Positions 33,251 through 41,370 of a stretch of DNA of 64,000 bases are shown in pieces. Both the position numbers and the translations under genes were made by a program. The DNA is taken from the NCBI RefSeq assembly GCF_000526415.1, contig NZ_JAGA01000002.1:640001-704000 (forward strand). Direction: 5' to 3'. A model generated the notes under the pieces. The model worked only from the letters and a program-made list of their open reading frames with translations. It searched no databases and was not told where the DNA came from. Each line of letters starts with the position of its first letter. Position 1 is the stretch's first letter. Origin of the DNA: Kallotenue papyrolyticum (lineage in GTDB: Bacteria > Chloroflexota > Chloroflexia > Chloroflexales > Kallotenuaceae).

Positions 33251-33649
33251 ATGGCATCCACGATGGCCTTGCTGCTGATCGGTTTGATCGCCGGCGTTGC
33301 CGGTGGCATGTTTGGCATCGGAGGCGGCGCGATCATGGTGCCGGCGCTGGTGATCCTGATCGGCATGAGCCAAAAAGGCGCAACCGGCACATCGATCGCC
33401 GCGCAGGTGTTGCCCATCGGTCTGCTGGGGGCGTTGATGTACCTGCGTGAGGGCAATCTCGATCTGCGCGCGGCGCTCTGGCTGGCCCTCGGGCTGATCG
33501 TCGGCAACCTGCTCGGCGCAGTGTTTGTCAATCAGCCGTTTGTTTCGGATCGTCTGGTCAAAAAACTCTACGGCGTGTTTCTGGTGGCGATCGGCGCGCG
33601 CTACCTGGTGTGGGACGCGCTCGCGCGGTCGCTGCTCACCTCCCGCTAG
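33251..33649 (+). CDS. TSUP family permease, half-size
   Basis: The 132-aa protein has about four helices and the TauE/SafE (DUF81) signature GLIAGVAGGMFGIGGGAIMVPALVIL near its N-terminus, plus ATGTSIAAQVLPIGLLGALMYL. Full-length TSUP proteins carry two such halves, so this one may dimerise. The family exports sulfite, sulfoacetate or related anions. AGGAGGAAGC directly precedes the ATG. The neighbouring gene downstream belongs to sulfur amino acid metabolism, which fits but does not prove a sulfur role. Confidence 0.85.
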   Translation: MASTMALLLIGLIAGVAGGMFGIGGGAIMVPALVILIGMSQKGATGTSIAAQVLPIGLLGALMYLREGNLDLRAALWLALGLIVGNLLGAVFVNQPFVSDRLVKKLYGVFLVAIGARYLVWDALARSLLTSR

Positions 33650-33676
33650 CGCGCCCCAGCGGCGCAGGAGTCGTTC

Positions 33677-34885
33677 ATGCGAGGCACACAGCATTTGGAA
33701 ACCCGCCTGGTGCACGCGGGCGAGCGCGAGCCGGTGAGTGGCGCGCGCGCGACAGTCCTACCGATCTACGCTTCGTCCACCTTTGTGCAGCCCTCCGCGG
33801 CAGAGTTGGATCGCGCTTTCGACGAGGATGGGTTGGTATACAGTCGTCACGCGAATCCAACCGTGAGCGGCTTCGAAGCCGCGATCGCGGCGGTGGAGGG
33901 CGCGGTTGGCGCGGTGGCCTTCGCGTCGGGCATGGCCGCGGTGCATGCCGCGCTGCTGGCGGCGGGTACGCCACGCGGGGCGAGTCAGCCGCAACCCTGC
34001 GCGATCCTGGCAGCGCAAGACCTCTATGGCGCGTCGCGCACGTTGCTGCGCCAGTTCTTCGAAGCCCAGGGCTGGCCGCTCACCTTCTGCGACATGACCG
34101 ATCTGGCCTGCGTTGAGGAACAGTTGCGCAGCCAGCCGACCATTGTCTTTCTGGAGCCGATCTCCAATCCATTGCTCAAGGTCTGCGATCTGCCACGCAT
34201 CGTCGAGCTGGCGCATGCGGTCGGTGCGCGCGTGGTGGTGGATAACACGCTGGCGTCGCCAATTGTGCTGCGCCCCTTGGAGCATGGCGCCGATCTGGTG
34301 GTACACAGCGCCACCAAATACCTGGGTGGCCATGGCGATGCCCTCGGCGGCGTGGTGGCGGCACGCAGCCACCTGCTCCACGACACGTTGCGCCGCTACG
34401 CCAAGCTGCTCGGCGCGACGCTGGGTCCCTTTGAGGCGCGGTTGCTCTCGCGCGGGCTCAAAACCCTGGCGCTGCGCGTGCGCCAGCAGTCGGCCAACGC
34501 GCTGGTCGTGGCGCGCTGGCTGACGACGCAGCCCCGCGTGCGCCAGGTTTATTACCCCGGCCTGGAGACGCATCCGCAGCATCGCCTGGCAGCGGAGCTG
34601 TTCGGTGGGTTATTCGGCGGACTGGTCTCGTTCGATCTGGAGCCTGCCACGCCGGCGGCGGCCTACGCGCTGATGGACAGCCTGGAGCTGATCCTGCCGG
34701 CGACTACGCTCGGCGATGTCTACTCGCTGATCTCCTATTCGGCGCGCTCGTCGCACCGCGATATGACGGCGGACGAACGTCGTCAGCTCGGTATCGGCGA
34801 TGGCTTGCTGCGTCTGTCGGTCGGCATCGAGGATGTGCGCGACATCATCGCCGATCTGGAACAGGCCCTGCAGCGCGTGGCTTGA
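33677..34885 (+). CDS. Cys/Met metabolism PLP-dependent enzyme (cystathionine gamma-synthase/lyase or methionine gamma-lyase family)
   Basis: The 402-aa protein has the family order: TRLVHAGEREPVSGA, PIYASSTFVQ, YSRHANPTVSGFEAAIAAVEG, AVAFASGMAAVHAAL, VDNTLASPIVLRPLEHGADLVVHSATKYLGGHGD with the PLP-binding Lys in SATKYLGGH, and SLELILPATTLGDVYSLISYSARSSHRDM with RLSVGIED. The reaction depends on residues I cannot resolve from sequence alone. It starts 27 bp after the TSUP gene and is likely cotranscribed. Confidence 0.88.
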   Translation: MRGTQHLETRLVHAGEREPVSGARATVLPIYASSTFVQPSAAELDRAFDEDGLVYSRHANPTVSGFEAAIAAVEGAVGAVAFASGMAAVHAALLAAGTPRGASQPQPCAILAAQDLYGASRTLLRQFFEAQGWPLTFCDMTDLACVEEQLRSQPTIVFLEPISNPLLKVCDLPRIVELAHAVGARVVVDNTLASPIVLRPLEHGADLVVHSATKYLGGHGDALGGVVAARSHLLHDTLRRYAKLLGATLGPFEARLLSRGLKTLALRVRQQSANALVVARWLTTQPRVRQVYYPGLETHPQHRLAAELFGGLFGGLVSFDLEPATPAAAYALMDSLELILPATTLGDVYSLISYSARSSHRDMTADERRQLGIGDGLLRLSVGIEDVRDIIADLEQALQRVA

Positions 34886-35261
34886 AGGGCGTCTTGGGCT
34901 GTTCCCGTCCGGTAGATAATCGTTGAAGATCGGGCTCCCGCCGTTCTCTGGGCGCTGTGCTCATGCCAGGGCGCGGCGCTTTTTGCTGGAGAGCGATATA
35001 TGCTGGCGGAGAGGTGGATGAGCAATCCTCCCGCCACACTACCGTAACTTTGATGAAGTACCAAGCGTTATAGTAGGCAGAATCAAGCAGGTTGGAGTGT
35101 AGTTCTCTAGGAAAGGGGTTGGTAGTACTGAAGTACTGGGGTACTGAGGCTGTCAGCTCGGCTTTCTGGTTTGTCGAACGGACACGACCCGCGGGCGAGG
35201 AGCTCCGGCGCTTGGTTGATAACGACGATAGAAACCTGACCTTTGAAGAAGGGACTGGAAG
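34886..35261. other. Leader region of the exopolysaccharide cluster
   Basis: About 375 bp without a gene. A T5 run at about 34980 follows a GC-rich stretch and may mark termination of the PLP gene. A promoter-like element lies at 35046-35074 (next entry). Three TACTG copies lie at about 35125-35148. The long leader before the first gene suggests post-initiation control, but no known riboswitch is recognised. Confidence 0.45.
35046..35074 (+). promoter_or_regulatory. Promoter-like element shared with the site at 54462
   Basis: AACTTT (35046-35051), 17 bp, then TATAGT (35069-35074) followed by AGG. The same layout, ATCTTT-N17-TATAGTAGG, occurs at 54462-54493 before the secreted beta-propeller gene. 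The shared -10 context CGTTATAGTAGG suggests one sigma factor or activator for both ends of the cluster. Confidence 0.5.
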
Positions 35262-36200
35262 ATGCTACGTCTCCACCGCTACATCGTTGCGCTGATCCTA
35301 TGGTTGACTTTTTTTTTCAATGTGGAGCGTATTGATCTGGTGGTTGATGCCAAGAATGTTTCGGATATAGCTTCACCGATATATATTGTTGTTGGTTTGG
35401 TGGCGGTGTTGGGTGTCTTGTTGCCGCGATGGGAATGGTTTTCGATCTGGAAAATGTTGTTTCTTTCTTTGGTTTGTGTTGGTATAGGGTATACGTTTTC
35501 TAAACATCCAATTTTGGGTGATCTATACACATTTGTATCACTGTTTGAGTTGTCATCCGTTCTTGTTACGGCGGTGTTGTCTTACACAGTTGGTCGATTG
35601 ATTGCTGATTTTGTTGATACGGTGCGCAGTTTTGTGATCACCGATCCCGATAAGCGGGTCTATACGCGCGAACAAGTAGAAGCTGTCATCCGCCGGGAAA
35701 TGCAGCACTCACGGCGCGTTAACAGGCCGCTCAGCGTCATGGTGCTCGATCCCGCTGGAGAACATGCCGAGGTGGCTCTGAGCGCAACAGCCAGGGAGAT
35801 CCAGAAGCTCCTGCTCAAGCGCTACAGCCTGGTTTCGCTGCTCCGTCTGCTCCTGCGGACACTGCGCCGTACCGATATTGTGCTGGATCGTACTGAGCAG
35901 GGACGCGTCGTCGTGATCATGCCCGAAGTGCGCCACGAACAGATCGAGGCCGTGATCGCGCGCTTGAACGAGAGCACGCGTCGGCGTCTCGGCTTCACGC
36001 TACGCTATGGAGTAGCCAGTTTTCCGCATCATGGCCTGACATTCGAAGAGTTGATGCGAAGTGCAGAACGCAATCTACGCACATGGCCAGAGGCGGTAGC
36101 GCCTCCCGATCAGCCGCCGGGTACGGCGTATGCGGGTAATGGTCATGGCGCCGAACACGTTGCCGAGACCGAGATCGTGACTCGGGCTGCGGCAGACTGA
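35262..36200 (+). CDS. Membrane protein with degenerate GGDEF-like domain
   Basis: The 312-aa protein has about four N-terminal helices (LHRYIVALILWLTFFF, IYIVVGLVAVLGVLL, KMLFLSLVCVGIGYTF, SSVLVTAVLSYTVGRLI). A cytoplasmic domain from about residue 145 is shaped like a GGDEF domain (TREQVEAVIRREMQHSRRVNRPLSVMVLD, RTLRRTDIVLD, ESTRRRLGFTLRYGVASFPHHGLTFEELMRSAERNL). At the catalytic position GG(D/E)EF it reads TEQGR, so it should not make cyclic-di-GMP. It is first in the exopolysaccharide cluster, so it may be a regulatory receptor. The N-terminal part is AT-rich; the C-terminal part is not. Confidence 0.75.
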   Translation: MLRLHRYIVALILWLTFFFNVERIDLVVDAKNVSDIASPIYIVVGLVAVLGVLLPRWEWFSIWKMLFLSLVCVGIGYTFSKHPILGDLYTFVSLFELSSVLVTAVLSYTVGRLIADFVDTVRSFVITDPDKRVYTREQVEAVIRREMQHSRRVNRPLSVMVLDPAGEHAEVALSATAREIQKLLLKRYSLVSLLRLLLRTLRRTDIVLDRTEQGRVVVIMPEVRHEQIEAVIARLNESTRRRLGFTLRYGVASFPHHGLTFEELMRSAERNLRTWPEAVAPPDQPPGTAYAGNGHGAEHVAETEIVTRAAAD

Positions 36201-36301
36201 TAGGTCGGGTTACATCGGGAGTAGGAGCCTCGTTAGCGCGCGTCAGCCTAGCAGCGTCGCGCAGCGGTCGTCGTTCGCGGAGAAGGGAGGGAAGCGGAGC
36301 C

Positions 36302-36991
36302 ATGGCGTTGTCCCACGTGCCCCTTGATCACCAGGAGACACTGCCCTGGTACGAGCGGTTTGACCCCGAGCATCGCCTGATTCGCGGTCGGGCCTACCAC
36401 TGGCTCAAGCGTGCCATCGATCTCCTGGTGTGTATGCTTGCGCTGCCGATCTTGCTGCTCGTCTTTGCCATAGTAGCGGTGGCGATCAAGATCGAATCGC
36501 CACACGGACCGGTGTTGTTTGTGCAGCAACGGACCGGACGAGGTGGCCGTCGCTTCAATATGTATAAATTCCGAACCATGGTGCCTAACGCCGAGGAGCT
36601 TAAGCATCAGTTGCGCCACCTTAATGAGTTGCAATGGCCCGACTTTAAGATTACCAATGACCCACGGGTGACGCGTGTCGGGCGCTTCTTGCGCAAGACT
36701 AGCCTGGATGAATTGCCGCAGATTATCAATGTGATCAAAGGCGATATGAGCCTGGTCGGTCCGCGACCAACGTCGTTTGGTAGCGATACCTATCTGCTCT
36801 GGCAAACCGAACGCCTGGATGTTACGCCGGGGATCACCGGGTTATGGCAGATCCTCGGTCGGGCCGAGACCGAATTTGATGAGCGACTGCGCCTGGACAT
36901 AGCCTATATCGAGCGTCAAAGCATCTGGCTTGATCTCAATATTCTCGCGCGAACGGTACTTGCCGTTGTTGAGGGCCGTGGCGCTCATTGA
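36302..36991 (+). CDS. Initiating sugar-phosphate transferase (ExoY/WbaP-like)
   Basis: The 229-aa enzyme moves a sugar-1-phosphate from a nucleotide sugar onto undecaprenyl phosphate, starting the polymer repeat. It has one membrane helix ([22 protein letters not shown]), then the catalytic-domain motifs [64 protein letters not shown] and [13 protein letters not shown] with [13 protein letters not shown]. Length and motifs fit the short ExoY-type form. A GAGAAGGGAGGGAAGCGGAGCC stretch precedes the ATG. Confidence 0.95.
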   Translation: MALSHVPLDHQETLPWYERFDPEHRLIRGRAYHWLKRAIDLLVCMLALPILLLVFAIVAVAIKIESPHGPVLFVQQRTGRGGRRFNMYKFRTMVPNAEELKHQLRHLNELQWPDFKITNDPRVTRVGRFLRKTSLDELPQIINVIKGDMSLVGPRPTSFGSDTYLLWQTERLDVTPGITGLWQILGRAETEFDERLRLDIAYIERQSIWLDLNILARTVLAVVEGRGAH

Positions 36992-37024
36992 GATCGCCGC
37001 TCGCTTAGGGGAAAGGAAACAACC

Positions 37025-37723
37025 ATGGATTTCATCACCTTTTTTCAGGCTATGTTGCGTGGTTGGTGGCTGATTGTGTTAGCCACGCTGATCACGGTTG
37101 CCAGCGCTGCCTATACCGTATCCCGGCGTGAGCCTGTGTATCAGGCCACCACCAAGGTGGAACTCAAACCAAGTCTCCTGCTGGCCGATCCGCGTCAGTA
37201 TATCGACGCAATGAATGCGCTCGACAAGCGAACAACGATCAATACGCTGGCGAACAACGCCATGGGCAACTCGATGCAGGAGCTGGTGGGCCGGGAGTTA
37301 GGGTTGCCTCGCTCGGTGATCGAGTCGCTTGAAATCGCAGCAGTGGTCATTCCCGACACGAACCTGATCGAGATCCGTACCAAAAGTCGTGATCCGCAAC
37401 TGGCCGCTGCTGTCAGCAACACGATAGCTGAACAACTTTCTCGTCAGGTGCCGGCGCGCGTCATTCAGGTGGAGATCACCGATCGGGCGGTGCCGCCGAC
37501 CATCCCAGTCGAGCCGCGCCCGACGCGGACGATTACGCTCGGTCTATTGTTCGGGCTGGCACTCGGCATCGTCTTCGCCTTGCTCAAGCACTTGCTCCAG
37601 ACCTTACCCTTTTTGAACGCTCCGACGCCGCAGCTTGCGTCCGAACCGCACAAGGATGAAGCATCGCGCGCTGAACGGCGGGTCGATACAGCCTCCACCC
37701 GGCAATTCTTTTCCAATCCCTAG
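37025..37723 (+). CDS. Wzz/polysaccharide co-polymerase
   Basis: The 232-aa protein has the two-helix layout of chain-length determinants. Helix 1 is MLRGWWLIVLATLITVASAAYTV near residues 10-32. The periplasmic-side part has YQATTKVELKPS and RDPQLAAAVSNTIAEQL. A Pro-rich VPPTIPVEPRPTRTITLG leads into helix 2 (LGLLFGLALGIVFALLKHL). There is no tyrosine kinase domain. It should set polymer length together with the Wzy-like protein at 41371. Confidence 0.9.
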   Translation: MDFITFFQAMLRGWWLIVLATLITVASAAYTVSRREPVYQATTKVELKPSLLLADPRQYIDAMNALDKRTTINTLANNAMGNSMQELVGRELGLPRSVIESLEIAAVVIPDTNLIEIRTKSRDPQLAAAVSNTIAEQLSRQVPARVIQVEITDRAVPPTIPVEPRPTRTITLGLLFGLALGIVFALLKHLLQTLPFLNAPTPQLASEPHKDEASRAERRVDTASTRQFFSNP

Positions 37724-37795
37724 GCTGGCCGATAACCCTCCCAAGGCAGCTTGCGCCACAGATTCGGCTTGTCCATGGTTGGTGACAGGGAGCCT

Positions 37796-38374
37796 ATGAT
37801 GACTAGCATGTGTCGTAAACACGTAGTGCGTGGAGTTTCGGGAGTCCTGGGCCTGGTGGTGCTGGTTGCCGCAATTTTTCTGGTCTACCAGCAGGCCGTG
37901 GCAGCCAAGGTGGCGCAGACAACTACCGTACGGCTGATACCGCCGGCTACTGCCCGCTCGGGCGAGGCGATCGAGGTGCTGTTGGTGGCCGAACAGGCCC
38001 GCAATCTAGCTGGTTTCCAGGCAACGGTCCATTTCGATGCCAGCAGGTTGCGCTTAAGCGGCGCGCTGCTTGAGAAAGATCTCCAGCGTTCGGGGCGCGA
38101 TCTGTTGGTGCTTGGCCCGGTGATGCGGGATGGGAGTGTGGCCCTAGGGGCGGCAACCTGTCCGGTGGTTGCTTGTGCGCAACCGCCGCGGCCAGGGGTG
38201 GCGCGTATCGACCATGGTGTCAGCGGGCGCGTCGTGCTTGCCCGCCTAACCTTCTATACCGAAGCGCCAGGCGCCTATGTGGTGAGTCTCGAGAATGTCC
38301 GCCTGGTCGATCCTCAGGGCCGGTCCCTCCCGCTGGCAGTGTCTGGCACCGTGCTTAATGTGCGCACAAGGTAA
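37796..38374 (+). CDS. Secreted or anchored cohesin-like domain protein
   Basis: From the ATG at 37796 (AGGGAG just upstream) the protein has 192 aa. A membrane or signal segment (GVSGVLGLVVLVAAIFLVYQQ) is followed by one domain of about 140 residues with the cohesin-type pattern: VRLIPPATARSGEAIEVLLVAEQARNLAGFQATVHFDASRL, then VSGRVVLARLTFYTEAPGAYVVSLENVRLVDPQGRSLPLAVSGTVLNV, described here by its ends and key FQATVHFDAS core. Cohesins bind dockerins. The next gene carries a dockerin-like pair of EF-hand loops, so the two proteins may form a surface complex. Confidence 0.75.
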   Translation: MMTSMCRKHVVRGVSGVLGLVVLVAAIFLVYQQAVAAKVAQTTTVRLIPPATARSGEAIEVLLVAEQARNLAGFQATVHFDASRLRLSGALLEKDLQRSGRDLLVLGPVMRDGSVALGAATCPVVACAQPPRPGVARIDHGVSGRVVLARLTFYTEAPGAYVVSLENVRLVDPQGRSLPLAVSGTVLNVRTR

Positions 38375-38429
38375 GCCATTGGTGATAGATTGGGCCGTTT
38401 CGAGCACTTAATGAAGTGGGGATACGCAT

Positions 38430-40520
38430 ATGACGCTGCGCATGAGTCACTTTTTCCACCGCCTCATCCTCTTCGGCTTGACAGTGAGCCTTGTGCTTTC
38501 GCTATCCGCTTGGCCGGCAAAGGCGCAGCAGTCTGCTCCCGCTCTTCCTGACGTTGATCGGAACGGTCTTGTGACCTATGTTGATGCCCTGGAGCTAGCC
38601 CATTCCTGGAATCTGCTTCAGCAAGATAATGAGTGTATGGCTCCATCCTGGCATGAGCGTGATCTTGATCAAGACGGCTGCATCAGTGTCGCGGATATCC
38701 AAACGAGTCTTGCCGGATGGGGCCAGGCGAATGAGGCCTCGTTGCGCGCCGCAGAGGAAGCGGCACCGCAGGCTGCCGAGACGATCACAGTCACGTCCGC
38801 CGACGATGACCCTTCCGCGCCATGTGATGCTCCTGACGCCCGGTGTACCTTACCTGCTGCGATCAATCGAGCCAATAGTAGGCCGGGATCGTGGATCCGG
38901 TTCAATATTCGCAACAGCGATGGTTCGTGCCCCGAGCTGGTAACCATTAACCTTGAACGCTCACTATCGTTGCTGGCCAACAACACAACTATCGACGGTT
39001 ACAGCCAGTGTGGCGCACGCCCGAGCGGGACACCAGATCCCCAGCGTCCCTGGCGCGGGAACGCCGTGATCAAAATAGAACTGCGCGGGCCGCGCACCGT
39101 ACCATCTGATGCGCCCGTCGATCAACTGATCGTCGGTCTGATGATTTATTCGCGTGGAAATCTGATTCGAGGATTGGCTATTAACAGCTTTTACCGTCAG
39201 ATCATGCTCTACGGACAGGGCGCGGTTGCGAATCGGATCGAAGGTAACTTCATTGGAACGGATCCGCGCCAGTCTTACACCGATTCGCGGGGAGGTGAGA
39301 ACCGTTGGCAGGGTATTGTCCTGGTCGATGGTCCATCCTATAACACGATCGGTGGTGATAATCCGGAGCAGCGCAATATTATTTCCGGTAATGGGAAGGA
39401 CGGAGTTCAGATCCAGGGACAGGGGACTTTTCGTAATCGCCTTATTGGTAATTATATTGGCTTGAAGCAGGATGGAGAGTCTGTTTTAAGAAATGGATCA
39501 GATGGTGTTGATATCAACAATGGTCCGCAATATACTATTATGGAGCGAAATGTTGTATCAGGTAATCAATCCGATGGGATTGAGATCTCGCATAGCGACC
39601 AGACGCGCTATAACGAGATCCGTTACAACTATTTCGGCACGGATGCCTCTGGTACCAGGTTGCCGGCCTCGCGTTCCTGGGGGAATTCGGTTAACGGTGT
39701 GACCTTCGAGGATCAGGTGAGCGAGAACCTGGCGTATGGTAATGTTATTGCCGGGAATGGCTCGAACGGGGTTCGTTTTTACGTCTTGGCAACGAAGAAC
39801 CGTGTGTTCGGCAACAAGATAGGTGTTAATGTTGGTGGTGATCCATTGTCGAATGGGAGAAATCCTAATACAACTCGTTGGCGAAACGGTGTTTACATCA
39901 TGGGTGGTTCGCAGTACAACATTGTTAGTGATAATATTATTGCGAACCACCCAGAAAATGGGGTATTGGTGAGCAACGAGTCTGATGATGATCATAATGG
40001 GTTTGGGGAGACGTTCTATAACACGATATCCAGGAATAGTATCTACAATAATGGACTGCAAGGCATCCGCCTCACAGAAAAGCGGGGCGTCTATGCGAAT
40101 CAGAACATCAGGCCACCGACCATTGCCAAGGCCACGACGGCGGTAGTGATCGGGCAGGCCAGTGCGCCGGGTGGTGCGGCATGCGCTAACTGTCGGGTCG
40201 AGATCTTCCTGACCGATGAAAGTAGCGATACGGCCGGTGAAGGCAAGACCTTTGTGGGAGAGGCAGTGACGGGTGCGAATGGTAATTTTGTCGTCGGGGT
40301 GAGTGGGGTAGCCATTGGTAAGCAGGTGACGGCTACGACCACAGATACCCTGGGTAATACATCGCCCTTCAGCATGAATGTGACCGTAGTAGCGGCTGAT
40401 CCGACCGATCCTCCACCCCAACCGTCGCCTACACCTTCGCCCTCGCCCTCGCCCATTCCTTCGCCGCCACCACCGCCGCCGGAGAGCTGGCATGTATGGC
40501 TGCCGTTGATAACGCGGTAG
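38430..40520 (+). CDS. Secreted dockerin/parallel beta-helix protein with LPLITR tail
   Basis: The 696-aa protein has a signal peptide (cleavage near AKAQQ, residue 34). Two dockerin-type calcium loops follow: DVDRNGLVTYVD (41-52) and DLDQDGCISVAD (78-89). Residues about 115-560 hold parallel beta-helix repeats, seen as recurring NxIxGN and GNGSNGV turns (NRIEGNFIGTD, NIISGNGKDGV, NRLIGNYIG, NVVSGNQSDGIEI, NVIAGNGSNGV, NIIANHPENGV). Such helices often bind or cut polysaccharide. A Pro/Ser spacer then leads to the tail WLPLITR at the exact C-terminus. It has an AT-richer middle. It is likely an exopolysaccharide lyase, epimerase or scaffold; no catalytic residues can be assigned. Confidence 0.82.
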   Translation: MTLRMSHFFHRLILFGLTVSLVLSLSAWPAKAQQSAPALPDVDRNGLVTYVDALELAHSWNLLQQDNECMAPSWHERDLDQDGCISVADIQTSLAGWGQANEASLRAAEEAAPQAAETITVTSADDDPSAPCDAPDARCTLPAAINRANSRPGSWIRFNIRNSDGSCPELVTINLERSLSLLANNTTIDGYSQCGARPSGTPDPQRPWRGNAVIKIELRGPRTVPSDAPVDQLIVGLMIYSRGNLIRGLAINSFYRQIMLYGQGAVANRIEGNFIGTDPRQSYTDSRGGENRWQGIVLVDGPSYNTIGGDNPEQRNIISGNGKDGVQIQGQGTFRNRLIGNYIGLKQDGESVLRNGSDGVDINNGPQYTIMERNVVSGNQSDGIEISHSDQTRYNEIRYNYFGTDASGTRLPASRSWGNSVNGVTFEDQVSENLAYGNVIAGNGSNGVRFYVLATKNRVFGNKIGVNVGGDPLSNGRNPNTTRWRNGVYIMGGSQYNIVSDNIIANHPENGVLVSNESDDDHNGFGETFYNTISRNSIYNNGLQGIRLTEKRGVYANQNIRPPTIAKATTAVVIGQASAPGGAACANCRVEIFLTDESSDTAGEGKTFVGEAVTGANGNFVVGVSGVAIGKQVTATTTDTLGNTSPFSMNVTVVAADPTDPPPQPSPTPSPSPSPIPSPPPPPPESWHVWLPLITR

Positions 40521-40549
40521 GGAAGCAGGAACAAACCGGTGCTGGTACC

Positions 40550-40579
40550 GGAGCACCGCCGCATCTCTAGCGGTGCTCC
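40550..40579 (+). terminator. Hairpin after the beta-helix gene
   Basis: GGAGCACCGC (40550-40559) pairs perfectly with GCGGTGCTCC (40570-40579) around a 10-nt loop, 30 bp after the stop. The T-run (TTTT) comes 12 bp later, so it may be a terminator or a processing stem inside the cluster transcript. Confidence 0.55.
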
Positions 40580-40633
40580 TCCCGTGACAGTTTTGTACAT
40601 GCTCAGTAGCGACAGCGTGGGAAGGAACCATCG

Positions 40634-41335
40634 ATGTTGATTTGTTTCAATGGGGTTGATGGGTCAGGCAAAAGTTTTCAGGCTCAGCGGTTAATGGAGC
40701 GCCTCGATCAGGCAGGCTATCCAGCTGTACAGGTCTGGAATGGAGGCAAATCCTCAGTTACGCGTTACATCATTATGGTGGGCAAGCGAGTGCTGGGGGC
40801 ACCGCAACGTCGAGAACTGGGAAAGAAAGCACCGCCGCAGACGGTGGCGCGCTACAACGCGTATCTGGGCTCGATGCAACGAATGTTCCGGCGGCGGTGG
40901 CTGCGGACGCTGTGGCTACACATCTCTTTGTTGGAACATGCGCTTGAGATCTGGGTGGCCACCTTGCCGCACCTGATGCGCGGCCGGGTTGTCATCAGCG
41001 ATCGCTATCTGTACGATACGGTGGTCAATATAGCTGTTCTTTCCGGGTTGCCGGCCGACGAGTTGCCCGCGCTGCTGCGCGCGACGCGCTTTTATCCGGT
41101 CCCTCGCCCCCAGCGCTGGTTCTTTTTAGATGTGTCTCCCGAGGAAGCCTTCCGCCGTAAAGATGACATCGCCGATCTCGCCTTCCTGGAGCGGCGGGTG
41201 CCGCTGTATCGACAGTTGGCGGGTGAGTATGGGCTGGTAACGCTCGACGCTGCAGCCGATCCCGATACGATTAGCGAGCTGATCTGGTCCCAGGTAGAGC
41301 CACTATTGCCGCGCTCTGCTTCGGCGGTTGTTTAA
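40634..41335 (+). CDS. Thymidylate kinase-like P-loop protein
   Basis: The 233-aa protein starts MLICFNGVDGSGKSFQAQRL, a P-loop of the dTMP kinase family. It has the DR(Y) motif in VVISDRYLYDTVVNIAVLSGL and a late LDVSPEEAFRRKDD, as in the family. Its middle (VGKRVLGAPQRRELGKKAPPQ) differs from housekeeping Tmk. Copies like this are found in polysaccharide clusters and may phosphorylate another molecule. Role in the cluster is unknown. Confidence 0.8.
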   Translation: MLICFNGVDGSGKSFQAQRLMERLDQAGYPAVQVWNGGKSSVTRYIIMVGKRVLGAPQRRELGKKAPPQTVARYNAYLGSMQRMFRRRWLRTLWLHISLLEHALEIWVATLPHLMRGRVVISDRYLYDTVVNIAVLSGLPADELPALLRATRFYPVPRPQRWFFLDVSPEEAFRRKDDIADLAFLERRVPLYRQLAGEYGLVTLDAAADPDTISELIWSQVEPLLPRSASAVV

Positions 41336-41370
41336 CTCAGGCAGAGGTCCGGTTGACACGGGGAGAGTCT

